The notes below the pieces were generated by a model. The model had not been told where the DNA came from, did not search any database, and saw nothing but the letters and a program-made list of their open reading frames with translations. A stretch of DNA of 64,000 bases from Hydra vulgaris (taxonomy: Eukaryota; Cnidaria; Hydrozoa; Anthoathecata; Hydridae). The position numbers and the translations under genes are program-made. How positions within the stretch are numbered: position 1 is the first letter of the stretch; each line of letters starts with the position of its first letter. Positions 53,175 to 64,000 of this stretch are shown here, piece after piece. The DNA is taken from contig NC_088933.1 in assembly GCF_038396675.1 (NCBI RefSeq), positions 17,127,501-17,191,500 of the forward strand, read 5' to 3'.

Positions 53175-53799
53175 TTGTGATAAATTTTTTTTTCATAAAG
53201 TTTTTTGTTACGTAGTTTTTTTTAAATTTTCAGACTTTTTTTTATTTGGTACTGACTGTATGTTTTACTCTGCTATTAACAGAAGATTGCTTCAACACTT
53301 CATTAACTTTCAAGTGCTTTTTGAATATGTCTTAGGGCTCTAGTGTTTATATACCCAGTCCTTAAATCTTCTCTTAGAACTAATTTTTATCCATTTCTTT
53401 CAACTAACTTGACACCACTCAAGATTATTTTTTTGAAATCCAAGGTTCTCAAAAACTAGCCAACTCATACTTTTTATGAATGTTTCTAGATTAGGAGTAT
53501 TTCAGGGCGGTAAGCGGTCCTTGAAAATCTTGAAAACCTGGAAATGTCTTGGAATTGGATAGTTCCTGGAAAAGTCCTGGCAAAACACCCCTTTTAGCAA
53601 TAAATCTTGGTAGTCCTTGAACTTTTTCTGAAATAGTTTAATATTTTGTTATCATGTTTTTACCTTATACAGAAATATTATTAATATTGCATAGATTTCA
53701 ACTGAACTTATTATGTATTTTCGGAAATGCAAGAAATTTTTTGTTAACAGTTACTGTCATGTAGTAATTATTTAAAAAATATAATATATAAGTAATATA

Positions 53800-54930
53800 A
53801 TGCCACGACAAAGTACTGTCATTTTCAAAAAGAATGGCTATACAACAAAAGTATTTTTCTTGGGTAAATTTTGTACTTTAAATTCTGAAAAAGCAAGCTA
53901 TAGTTAGTGCAGAACGGATATCAATACTTTTAACATGGGAGTATCTGCCTTGGGTTCTCATCCAACTGGTAAGAAGCATAAATTTAATGCAAAGAAACAT
54001 AATGCAACAGATATGTTCTTTACTTGTAGTTAATTAGTTTTTTATTTTAATTTAAGTTTTTTTACTTTTATTTAAATATGTTTTCCATTTTTTGATAAGC
54101 TTTTAGCAAATTAATTAGCTGTGTTCTATCAGTGACTTAAATAATAGTTCTTCTAATTTAAAATAATATATAAACTATAAATCAGCACAGCCTACCATTT
54201 AAGATCTTCAATATCCAGTTCTGGTTACCAAGGCAGAAATAATGTGGAGCTTGAATGTAGTTATGTCACATTTTTCTTTAAGATTGTTTAAGTTTAAATA
54301 AAATATTCAAATTCATATTCTTTGACAGCATAATAGCATCAAAGTTTGCATTAAGCAAAACAAAATGAAGTTACTTAAGTAATTTTGGATTAGTATCATA
54401 CTATAGCGACCAGCTTTTTTCTGATGTCAGAGCATACCAATCTTTGTTTTGTCATATGATAAGAGTATGTGTTATCTTCAAAAATGAACAAATGAATTTC
54501 TGAGTTAGATACTGGAATTTAATTTCTAGTGTTGTAAAAGTTAGATGTATTGACTCAAATTTCCTCAGACGCCCTAATTCACAAAATTTATTTGACAAAC
54601 TCATTGAAGCAACAGAGGTGTTTGTTCTTGAAAATAGGTACAACTCAGTGTTGAAGGAAAATAAGGATCAGGTAAAGATAGGCGAAGTAATCAAGAAACT
54701 TAAATTAATTGATGAAGAATTTGTAACTATAAAGAAACAGAAATTTTTTTTTGCAAAATGCAAAGTTCTTAAAACTGATGCAGATAAGTTAAGCAGAAAG
54801 AAGAAACTTCACTATCCTTAAGAAAAGCAAATTCCTTTAGAAACACAATTTTAAAAAAAGAACAATTAAAGAGCTTGATATTTCACTAAAAAAATTTGAA
54901 CTATCTAAGAAGGAGATTGAATAGAAGTCT
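53800..54930 (+). pseudogene. hAT transposase remnants (N-terminal zinc-binding part and C-terminal part)
   Basis: The N-terminal piece reads FFLGKFCTLNSEKAS, stop, FNMGVSALGSHPTGKKHKFN (the Cys/His pattern and NMGxxALxSHxxGKKH typical of BED-like domains in this group). The middle catalytic part is missing. The C-terminal piece (54545-54820) reads LFDKLIEATEVFVLENRYNS, DQVKIGEVIKKLKL and a Lys-rich coiled stretch. It is a deletion derivative of an autonomous element, bounded by the TIRs of 53503-55287. Confidence 0.62.
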
Positions 54931-54954
54931 TTGATAGCCTAGTGTATCTATCTA

Positions 54955-55082
<128 letters not shown>

Positions 55083-55640
55083 ATATAAAATTTTTTTAAC
55101 TTGTACCATACTACACAGGGCTATATTACATCATATATTTACATTTATATATAAACATATTTTGAAGATAAATTTTTTTTTTTTTTAGTAGAGAAAAGAT
55201 CAATATATCCTTGAAAACCCCAAATTATCCTTAAAAAGTCCTGGAAATATCCTGGAATTTTAAATTAGCTTTTGGCTGGCTACCCTGTATTTGTATCTTT
55301 GTATTGCTCTTTTGGCTTGCCGATATCTCTTAGAGTCAGTGTTAAACATTTTTATAGCAACACTTTCTTTAACTCTAGGTTTATCCCTTTTAGAGTTAGA
55401 GTTAAACAACAACAACAAGCTATTTATTTTCCAAAAATCATTTTTACAATAGTTTTGATAATGATAATAATAATAATATATAATACTAGTATAAGATAAA
55501 GAAAATTAATACAAATTGTAGTAATAGTAATAATAAGTATGTTTACTATTGTAATACAATAAAAAATAAAAAATAAAATATTATAATGGTAGTTAAAAAC
55601 ATAAATTATTTATAATAATGAGTTAATGATTTATTAGGAC

Positions 55641-55680
55641 GGTGTCACTCATACAAAAATTTGATCAAAGGAGTGACACC
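55641..55680. repeat. 10-bp-arm hairpin
   Basis: GGTGTCACTC pairs with GAGTGACACC across 20 nt, inside an otherwise featureless AT-rich stretch (55290-55890). Confidence 0.6.
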
Positions 55681-55899
55681 AGTTTTATGTAATATAAGTA
55701 ATAATAAGCAAAAACATACATTAAAACACATGGATCGTAAACACAGATTAAATCACATAAAACATACATAAAAAACAAACATGTAGAAATCATCATTTTT
55801 AGGTTTTAATAATATAAAAAAAAAAAAAAGAAAAAAAAAAAAAAAAGTACTGATGATAACAAAAAGTAAATTAAAAGAATATTTTAATAGAAAAGATAA

Positions 55900-58450
55900 T
55901 GTCTAAAAGTTAGAATAAAAAGTTTTTCAGAATTTTTTTTTATTGATTTTGTTTAAGATGGAGTAAAGGTATTTTGGATGTAGTTTTTTGGACTTATTCA
56001 AAATGCATGCAAGGCTCTTGTTCCATTCACAGGCGCACTGATAAACTACAGAATTTTTACCATACTTCTGGGTTTTAAAAGATGGTACATTTAGTTTTCC
56101 ATTGTGTATATTTCTAGTAAAGTAGGAATGTACTAGTTTACTTTCTGTGAACAAGTTTGTGATGGACCATGGTAAGTTTTTATTTAAGGAGTCAACAACA
56201 AAAAGGAGATTAGCATACTTTAATAGCGCTGGAAATGTTGGAATGAAAAGTTTTTTGAAGGACTCCGATGTATCTAATTTAATTGTTTAGAAGTTTATTA
56301 ATCTAATGGATTGATGCTGGGACGATAGCAATTTGTTATGCGATAGTTTCCAGCTTAACCCTAATTTGTAATGCGATAGTTTCCAGCTTAACCCGAAACT
56401 TGACAACAATAGCTACGATAAGAATAATGTAAATGTATAGTAAATATTCTTGAAAGTAAAAACATAATGATGAAAGTAAACTTACCAACATAATGATGAA
56501 TTATTAAAAGCATATTGTTAGCTCGAGTTTCTTGCTTAGTTCATCAATGTGAATATTCTTGAAAGTAAACTTACCAACATAATGATGAGTTATTGAAAGC
56601 ATATTGTTAGCTCGAGTTTCTTGCTTAGTTCATCAATGTGAAAGTTCCATAAAAGATTGCCATTTGTTTTGTAATTTGTCAATTAACACACCAAGATATT
56701 TAATAACTCATGAAGGATATAGCCATTTATTATTGATTTTGATTTCAACATTTTTAAAGAAATAGTTTTTTCTCAGAGATAAAAAACAATTAGTGTTAAG
56801 ACATATTAAGTTAGCATTTAACCAGTGAACTATACCTTTTAGATCAAAATTAAGATTTTTGCATAAGGAATGATAAGATTTGTTGATGTGTAAGAGATTT
56901 GTATCATCAGCAAACAGATCAACAGTATCGAAAGCTTTTTGTAAATTGACAAAAACACCACAAACAAAATGACCAGTATCAAGAGTTTTCCTGATTTTTT
57001 CTTTTATACTTATTAGTGCATGGCAAGTAGAATGTTTTGATCAAAAACCAAATTGAAAATTATTTATACGATTAAATGAGTTTAGAAAAGAGTACACTTA
57101 GAATACATAAGTTTCCCAAGAAGCTTACTAATGTTAGATAAAAGAAAAATAGGTCTGTAGTTAGTGCATGAAAGTTTAGAGCCATTTTAATATATTGGAA
57201 TAAAAATAATTTCAAAATATCAGGAAATGTTCCATTTATAAATGAGGTATTAAATAGTTTAGAAAGAATATTTAAAAATTCATAGTTGAAAATTTATAAG
57301 AATGTTTGTGGGAATATTGTTTGGACCTAATGATTTTTTTGGATTCAATTTAGATATAAGAGATGAAATTTCAGGAATATTTGTTGGAGATAATAATCAA
57401 CTATGTATATTTGGATATTTAAGATACTTTTAATAGTTAATGTAAGTTGAATAAATATTGGATTTGAATTTATGAGCAACATTTGTAAAAAAAGTGTTAA
57501 ATGATTCAGAGATTTAAGTCAGGTCAATTATATAAGTTTCATTTTCTTGCAAACAGTTGGGGGATGATTTATTAAAGTTTTTTACATTAATTAGAGTGTT
57601 AATGCCTTTCCAAAGTTTGCAAAGATTATTTACATTTTCTGAGAAAAAATTTTTTAAATGGTTCATTTTTACTAAGTTTAATTAATGTAATTATCATATA
57701 TTTATATCTTTTAAAAATACTTTCAAACTTGTTTTTATTAATAAGATCTTTAGATCTTAACATTTTTTGTTGGAAAAAATTGCGCAAATTGAAAAAAATT
57801 CCTTTGGTAATCCATGGTTTAAATCGACGTTTGAAGTTTTTGATTTGATCTAAAATCAATGTTGTTTCAGTAATGAACATTTGGAAACATGTGTTAGTAT
57901 TATTGGACTTTGTTCATAACATCATTCCAGTCAATTTTTGATAAATCAGATTTAAAGTTTTCTTTATTAAAGTTTTTAAACTCCTGTTATATAAATTGTG
58001 TCTGTGTGGTATAAATAATTTATTGAAATTGGGACAAATACAAAGTTGAGGTGAATGATCAGAAACAGAAGTTGTCAAATTTCCTGAATTAATTTCATTA
58101 GCTATTAAATTAGAGAAAATATTATCAATAATTGTAGCCGTGTGATTAGTAATTGTAGTCTGCAAAGTAATAAAAGAGTGAATATTATAAAAAAGAAAAT
58201 TAGTTTAAAAAATCAGACGTCGCAATGTCATTGCATCAGATTTCATCAGATCAATATTATAATCACCAAGTAAGAAAACAGATTTATTTTCAGCAGATAT
58301 TTTTTGAAGTAAGACAAACATGATATTAAAAATATTGATATCCATGCAAGGGTGTCTATAAATGTAACCAACAATAATATTAGACTTTTTAGAAAAAAAT
58401 AATTTCAACAAATGTGGACTCTAAACAATTAGGTGTGTAAATCATCAAAT
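55900..58450 (-). pseudogene. CR1/L2-like LINE on the minus strand with internally deleted RT
   Basis: Reading minus from 58450: endonuclease pieces NIIVGYIYRHPCMDI and FLLGDYNIDLMK (58411-58205), TIIDNIFSNLIANEI with TTSVSDHSPQ (58165-57914; SDH is the endonuclease end), linker FKRRFKPWITKGIFFNL (57880-57626), RT start with NYRPIFLLSNISKLL and LQKAFDTVD, then directly FADDTNLLHINKS (56901 on), a thumb region and C-terminus SKLVHSYFTRNIHNGKLNVP, ending near 55930. The step from AFDTVD (about 56918-56935) to FADDT skips the expected 60-80 residues including PQGSxLGP. A tandem duplication (56472-56645) disrupts the thumb. Frameshifted and dead, but the domain order is complete. Confidence 0.82.
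56472..56645. repeat. 89-bp tandem duplication within the minus-strand LINE
   Basis: 56472-56560 and 56561-56645 are near-identical (GAAAGTAAACTTACCAACAT begins each). A shorter duplication (GCGATAGTTTCCAGCTTAAC) lies nearby at 56340-56395. Confidence 0.9.
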
Positions 58451-59120
58451 CATTTCTTCGTTTGTTTTTTAATTTTTTTTTTTAAACAGCTTTATAGCAT
58501 CACTTTTGCTAACATTAAGTTATAATTTCTTGACAACTAGAGAGAAAGTAACAGTTCTCTGGTTATATATACTAAGGATGTCATTTCATAATGTTAGTGC
58601 ATGTTTGGGCAATACAAGGTTTTTAATTTTAAAATTTTTTTTATATATTTCTGATTGCTTGTGAAACCATCTATGATGTCATAGGAGCTTTTAAAAGCCA
58701 AAATGTATAAAAAAAAACACCTGAAAATTTAGCATCTGAAAATAACATGTGACATGTTGTTTGCATAAAAAGAATAAGATGTTTACAGAAAAACAAAATG
58801 TGACATATTGTTTACAGAAAAAAGATTTGTTGTTGATTTGACTATATCTTTTGGCAAAAAAAAAAAAAGCTTTAAAAAATTGTCAAATTTTTTCCTTTTC
58901 AATTTGTATTTTTATAATCTTTTCTTTCACTTGATATGAACTCTTCCTCAACTTTCTTTGTCGTTCTTGGTGCACAAAAAACTAACCTTTTATATATAAA
59001 TTAGCTACTAAATTTGCTTGTGGGTTTGTAATTTTTTAAAATATAATTTATTCTCTTTTATAAATACATTTTTTCATTTTTAAATCGGCTAAGATTGCTT
59101 GTGAGTTTGTATTTTTTTTA
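58451..59120. other. Stretch without recognisable genes
   Basis: AT-rich; short repeated phrases such as TGCTTGTGGGTTTG (59018 and 59096) but no coding signal. Confidence 0.4.
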
Positions 59121-59127
59121 TAAATTT

Positions 59128-59345
59128 TTTTGTTTATGCGACACAATGGTCGCAAAAGGTGACCAACGGAGCCGTCCAGTTACGTAGACCTGGGAGATGT
59201 GAAAATAAAAACAGATTGTAGGTGGTCATTGAATAAAAATAAAAATCATAAGAAAATATAAAATGTGTGGCAAGACTTTTGTGAAGTAGAAAAACAAAGA
59301 ATAGACAATAAGGGGGTATGGGGAGGAACAACTAACGCTCTAGTC
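59128..59345. repeat. Direct repeat, left copy (about 210 bp)
   Basis: TTTGTTTATGCGACACAATG begins a segment that recurs at 59926; the first 100 bp are about 93% identical, then it drifts but keeps CTAACGCTCT near the end. It is unusually GC-rich for the region. Confidence 0.85.
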
Positions 59346-59925
59346 ACTCTGAGTGTTAAACATATGCAGCAAAGAACAAATATTTGATATACTGATTTTA
59401 GAGACTATTGATGTCTACAGGTGTGATGGTGTAGTGCATTAGTATGTATCGTTTGGTCCTCTGGTCTGGTCTTGTTATGTTTTCGTTCAATTTTAAATCC
59501 GGTGAATAGAAAGCTAATCACACTCACTCCTTGCGCTTATGGGCTAGCACATCAGAGCCAGACGTAAGACCTACAAAATGGATTTCAATTGATCGAATGC
59601 ACACATTAGTCACCGTAGGCCATAAGCCATCGCTCTTAGTCAAAAGAGCTACTGCCCCGTGCTGGTGTGAAATGATGTGCTATGGAGTGAGATTTTAGCT
59701 GGTGTGAAATGATGTGCTATGGAGTGAGATCCGAGCACATAGTCAGCGAGCGCTGATCCGACGTGCATTGTTGAGCTTCCGAATGAACGTGTGCGTGAGT
59801 GTTAGCGTAGCCATTAGGTTATTGAGCGCCGTAACCACATCCACCAGCGGGATAGCCTAATGTCCGTTTTGTTGTTGTAGTGTACATTGGAAGAGTTTGG
59901 GGCTCACCAGCCACAAAGAATAAAT
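59346..59925. other. GC-richer unit between the direct repeats
   Basis: About 580 bp with several CG dinucleotides and no recognised coding motif. A tandem duplication of about 41 bp (GGTGTGAAATGATGTGCTAT at 59661 and 59700) lies inside. It may be the body of a repeat family whose unit is about 800 bp. Confidence 0.5.
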
Positions 59926-60123
59926 TTGTTTGTTTATGCAACACAATGGTCGCAAAAAGTGACCAACGGAGCCGTCCAGTCACGTAGATCTGGGAGATGT
60001 GAAAATAGAAGTAGATTGTAGATGATGTCATTGGGTGAGAATCATAAATGAATGTAAAGACTATTTTGTAGGAGGAAGAAAATTTTAGGACTCAGGGATT
60101 AGGTGAACAATAACTCACGCTCT
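59926..60123. repeat. Direct repeat, right copy
   Basis: Second copy of 59128-59345. It is cut at 60123 by the hAT-like element 60124-61484 and its end resumes as AATCATACTAAAC after 61492. Confidence 0.82.
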
Positions 60124-61484
60124 CAGGGGCGTGATGGCTCTAAAAAGCCCATGCGGGATTTTTATTAAAAGGCCAATATATGCGGGATATTACCATATAT
60201 GCTTTATGTAAAGGCCCATACGAAAAACAAATATATATATTTGTTTTTTGTAACTGACCTTATTCTAATAAATCATTAATACAAACCAACAAGTTGAGAT
60301 AATACTATTTGTAGTTAATAATATTGTTTGTAATACTTCAAAATAAAAAATGGTAAAAACACGATGCAGCGATTACGTTTTGTTTTGATTTTCTCAAAAC
60401 ACAACTTTACCGCAAGCAAATACGATTAGTATTTTATTGTTTGAAGAACATAGCCTAACACAAAATTAAAAATCAAAGATTTTAATTTTTTTATTACTAT
60501 ATAATGATATATATTTTATTGTACAATAATATAAATTTTTTAAAATTATATATAATTATTTTTCTAAAATAAATATTGAAAATCTTGAAAATTAAGAAAT
60601 TCTTTTTATTTTATGAGAAAATTCTTTTTAGTTTATGCTTTTGTTTAATTCGGTGTTGTAACTTTTTTTTAACATTTTAGGATAAACTCGCAACAGCTAA
60701 AATGCCGCTCTTAAAATAGTGCCGTTATTGACATAGTTTAAACATAAAAGTTTTTATAATGTAGTTTCATTTAGCAGTTCATCATCCTTTTTTAAATCTG
60801 TCTGAGGACAGGATATTACGGAGTGATTTCTTTATTTACATACAATAATATAAACTGTATAAAAATAAAAAACTTTATTTATTATTAAAGAAGTTTATAT
60901 CTGTTTCGAAAGGTTACAAAAATGCAAAACATGAGTTCGATCCTTATTTATATAAAACTTAATTTAAAATTTAACACCAAAATATTTTTCTTAAATGAAT
61001 TAAAACGCAATACAATTACTATATAGTAATTGTATTGCGATTTAATTCATTTAAGAAAAATGTTTTGGTGTTAACTTTTAAATTAAGTTAATTTAAGTCC
61101 AACAATAATAATAGCTATTATTAATGTTGGGTCTGCGGACTTTCTTAAATTTTTGTCAACATTACGATCGTTAAAAACCATTTATGGGTTCATTATTTTT
61201 CTCATGAAAAAAATATCATAATACGTTTTAAAACATCTACTTTGTTTTCAGAGCAATATTATAATTATGCAAAATACTAATATAATTGCGCTCAAAGTTG
61301 AAATCAAGTTTGAAATCAAGTGACTATTAAAATTTAATTTGTGCTAACATAAATATTTAAATGACTGTGGAATTTCTTTAAAATGTAGAAAAAATTAAAA
61401 TTTGCCAAAAGGCCCATATTTAGATGAAAAAGTGAAAAGCCCATGCGGGAATCCCGCTTAGCCTCTGGGGCCACCACGCCTCTG
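60124..61484. mobile_element. Non-autonomous hAT-like element, 1361 bp
   Basis: CAGGGGCGTGATGGC (60124) and GCCACCACGCCTCTG (ending 61484) are inverted repeats with two mismatches. The flanks CACGCTCT (60116-60123) and CATGCTCT (61485-61492) are an 8-bp duplication with one change. AAAAGCCCATGCGGGA repeats subterminally in both ends. No transposase is visible; a 130-bp palindrome lies at 60955-61088. Confidence 0.87.
60955..61088. repeat. Long palindrome, about 67-bp arms
   Basis: The centre is ACTATATAGT at about 61022. Arms include CAATACAATTACTATA and AACACCAAAATATTTTTCTT with their complements; a handful of mismatches. Almost no loop. Confidence 0.88.
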
Positions 61485-61492
61485 CATGCTCT

Positions 61493-62130
61493 AATCATAC
61501 TAAACAAATGATAAAACAATGGTCTATGAGTAAACAAGTCAATATCGATCCCCTGGTTCATTAAAGTCAACCATGGCTAAAATTATCGCACCATACAAAA
61601 ACAATAAAATAAGTAGATAACAAAATATAAAGTAAAATGATAAAAAATATAAGTACGAGCAATATAAAAAGAAAAAATAGGCTAGTAAATGTGCTACTAT
61701 ATATGGTCTAAACTCTAGATAACAAACTGAAAACTGATAATCACCTGTGTGAGATAAAAGTATATAAATGTCGTTAATGTAACAAATTCATAATATAAAG
61801 CTCACAAAGCGCTATAATACGTGGGTGTAAGAGGTAAAAAAATGTTGGTGTAATGAATAAGAAAATAAATTTTTTTTTTCAATAAAATTGAAAAAATAAC
61901 TTACAACATAATTTTTTTTAATATTAATATAAAAATATACGTGGGAGGATGAGGGTGGAAATGCAAATGAATTATTTGTACTTTATTTTATTTTACTTTT
62001 ATATAAAAATTCTTTATCTTTTAAAAAATATATGTTCCGCTCCTTTAATCAGGAAATTTCTTTAATAAGGATAAAAGGCTCGATTTAATTACAAATGTCT
62101 TGACAAACACATTGCTAAATATTGTAACTT
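61493..62130. other. Stretch without recognisable genes
   Basis: The remainder of the interrupted repeat unit, then AT-rich DNA with no coding signal. Confidence 0.4.
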
Positions 62131-62157
62131 TCTGTAAAGACTAATAAGTAGAAAATA

Positions 62158-62400
62158 AAATATAGCAAAAACATTTGCTAAAAAATATAATCTATTTTGT
62201 ACTAAAAAGTAGAAAATAAACTTTTAAATTTAAATTTAATAGTTCAGTAAACTAAGGTATGTTTCGATATAAACCTTGTGCAGACCTGTCAATCTTTAAT
62301 TTACCAAACTATTAAATTTAAATTTAAAAGTTTATTTTCTACTTTTTAGTACAAAAAAGATTATATTTTTTAGCAAATGTTTTTGCTATATTTTATTTGA
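62158..62400. repeat. Long inverted repeat, about 95-bp arms with 50-nt loop
   Basis: The left arm (about 62158-62252) and right arm (about 62303-62400) are almost exact complements, including TATAGCAAAAACATTTGCTA and AAAGTAGAAAATAAACTTTT. This is a MITE-like stem-loop; no clear target duplication. Confidence 0.88.
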
Positions 62401-62672
62401 AGTCTCTATCTAATTCATTGAAGTCTAAGTTTTTAAAATCAGGATTTTTTAAACTGAGATTTTTGCTTGAAATTAATTTGGTCTTATTTCTTTTGTTTCT
62501 TTTTTTTCTTTTGTAATAATTATGACATTTGTCATAATTTTTGTCTTTTTGATCCACTGATCAATTTTGCAGCCCTTTCTGATCAACCTAAACAATCGTC
62601 TTTCCTAGTTGAAAATGATTTAATATTATTGTTAAGAAGAGATTATTATTATGTTATTTTTATATTATACAC

Positions 62673-62938
62673 AAATTACTTGCGGTACCTTCCTCATTCC
62701 GTTACGACTAAAATTACTTGTGGTACCTTCCTCATTCCGTTACGACTAAAATTACTTGTGGTACCTTCCTCATTCTGTTACGACTAAAATTACTTGTGGT
62801 ACCTTCCTCATTCCGTTACGACTAAAATTACTTGCGGTACCTTCCTCATTCCGTTACAACTAAAATTACTTGCGGTACCTTCCTCATTCCGTTACAACTA
62901 AAATTACTTGCGGTACCTTCCTCATTTCGTTACGACTA
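62673..62938. repeat. 38-bp tandem repeat, 7 copies
   Basis: The unit AAATTACTTGCGGTACCTTC continues CTCATTCCGTTACGACTA; 7.0 copies with scattered C/T and G/A changes. Frames through it stay open in one register but the peptide is a repeat artefact. Confidence 0.97.
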
Positions 62939-62939
62939 A

Positions 62940-63837
62940 AAAGAGCCAGATAGTAGGCAGTTATTAATAAAAGATTTATTTTAACCGTCTTTTAATTTAT
63001 TTTTGAATGTTTTAAATTATTTTCGATGGTTTATACAATTTATTACTTTTATTTATATATACATTATTAATTTATTAAATAATTATACATTAATTTAGTT
63101 ATATTTACATATTTATATTATATATACATTTATTTATACAATTTTTGTATAAATAGAGTATTTTATAAATAAAATTTTATGTAAACAGATAAAAAAGATC
63201 TACCCTCATCTACAAAAAAATAGTTCCAGAGATGATGTTAATAAGGTATAAACATTGGTTATATGAGAACAAGAGGTCAAGAAATCTCTCAAAAAGTTTA
63301 TAGTTAAAGAAGTCAATTTTCAAATTGCAGAAGCAGAAACTATTTAAAAAAACTGGTTATAAACCTCCTGAAGAAAAAACGTACTAACAATAATCAAAAA
63401 AATGAAATAAATTGGATGAGGACATGTACTGTTTGCAAGAGTGGTTTAAAAAATACAGGATTGTCCAACCTTTGCAAATCAAAATGTTGAAGAAAGATAA
63501 GAGACAGCCATAAAAAATTAATTTTGATTTAGATGTTTGAATATTAAACACTCATCAAACAATTTTTGTAAAGTTTGATGAGTTCCTACAATTTAATTGT
63601 TTTTTTTTAAACGAGGGGCATTTGTTTAAGGATGAATTTTTTAATAGTCAAAAAAAAAAAAAAAAACTATCAACAATTTTTTTTTTACATTTTGGCTTTA
63701 ACAAAATCTTCACCTACTATTCATAAACTAGACTCTTGCAAAAGTTTAGAATCAGTTAAGAATTTTTAGGTAGATATGGCATACACAAAACTTATGTTAT
63801 ATGCATACATATGTATGCATATATGTATGTATTTATG

Positions 63838-63870
<33 letters not shown>

Positions 63871-64000
63871 CAATTTATGTTATATAGATATATATGTATA
63901 TAAAACTAAATTAAAACAATGGAGGGACATACCAAAAAGAATAATATAGTGGATTTACTAACCAGAGGAACATCTGAGCATATGAGTTTGCAAACAATAC
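62940..64000. other. Window end, no gene recognised
   Basis: AT-rich, with a TATG microsatellite at about 63800-63870. The remaining NEK8 RCC1 exons are expected downstream of the window. Confidence 0.4.

Noticed and set aside
59128-60123. LTR retrotransposon
   Set aside because: No gag or pol, primer-binding site or terminal TG...CA was identified; kept only as direct repeats.
62467-62787. 106-codon frame overlapping the 38-bp array
   Set aside because: The second half is the tandem repeat; the first half is low-complexity Phe-rich with no recognisable domain.

Overview
The window looks like nuclear DNA of a cnidarian, most probably a Hydra. It is very AT-rich, its exons are short and bounded by GT-AG introns, TA microsatellites are common, and it is packed with CR1-like LINEs, hAT, mariner and Helitron debris. 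No prokaryotic operon, rRNA, tRNA or CRISPR array was recognised. The species is an inference.

Only one host gene is clearly recognisable: a plus-strand orthologue of the NIMA-related kinase NEK8 (nephrocystin-9 type: kinase domain followed by RCC1 repeats). Nine exons were located (11307-11359, 26165-26370, 35865-35926, 36010-36183, 36662-36711, 37682-37763, 38781-38989, 52225-52334, 52437-52615). Their phases join without a break into 375 codons, covering the whole kinase domain, a linker and the start of the RCC1 domain. The rest of the gene lies beyond position 64000 or was not recognised. Three introns are large (14.8, 9.5 and 13.2 kb) and consist mainly of transposon debris.

Layout. 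1-11 kb is upstream DNA: a multicopy-family pseudogene (1284-6956) split by an exactly bounded hAT element (2184-6169, TSD TTTACAAG), which is itself split by a second one (4744-5818, TSD TATAATCT); then a Helitron Rep-N fragment and a SWIM-family-like fragment. Intron 1 (11.4-26.2 kb) holds two hAT transposase pseudogenes (one carrying a 409-bp MITE), several CR1-like copies, a mariner, a LINE fragment and a 15-bp minisatellite. Intron 2 (26.4-35.9 kb) holds a three-layer nest: a hAT shell (27165-32471, TSD ATTGTAGT) containing a CR1 LINE that contains a 2.9-kb element with roughly 280-bp inverted repeats; a second LINE type follows. Intron 7 (39.0-52.2 kb) carries a hAT element, a CR1 copy and Helitron debris. 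After exon 9 come another hAT, a minus-strand LINE, a 200-bp direct repeat pair, a 1.36-kb hAT-like element and a 38-bp tandem array.

The most unusual recurring pattern is an abundance of perfect or near-perfect short-loop inverted repeats that are not transposon ends. Two can be read as mutations against an internal reference. In one CR1 copy (43273-43321) about 52 bp present in its sister copies is replaced by a 21-bp inverted copy of the adjacent sequence. In the pseudogene (6394-6422) a 29-bp inverted copy of adjacent coding sequence has been inserted and shifts the frame. Both fit replication template switching.
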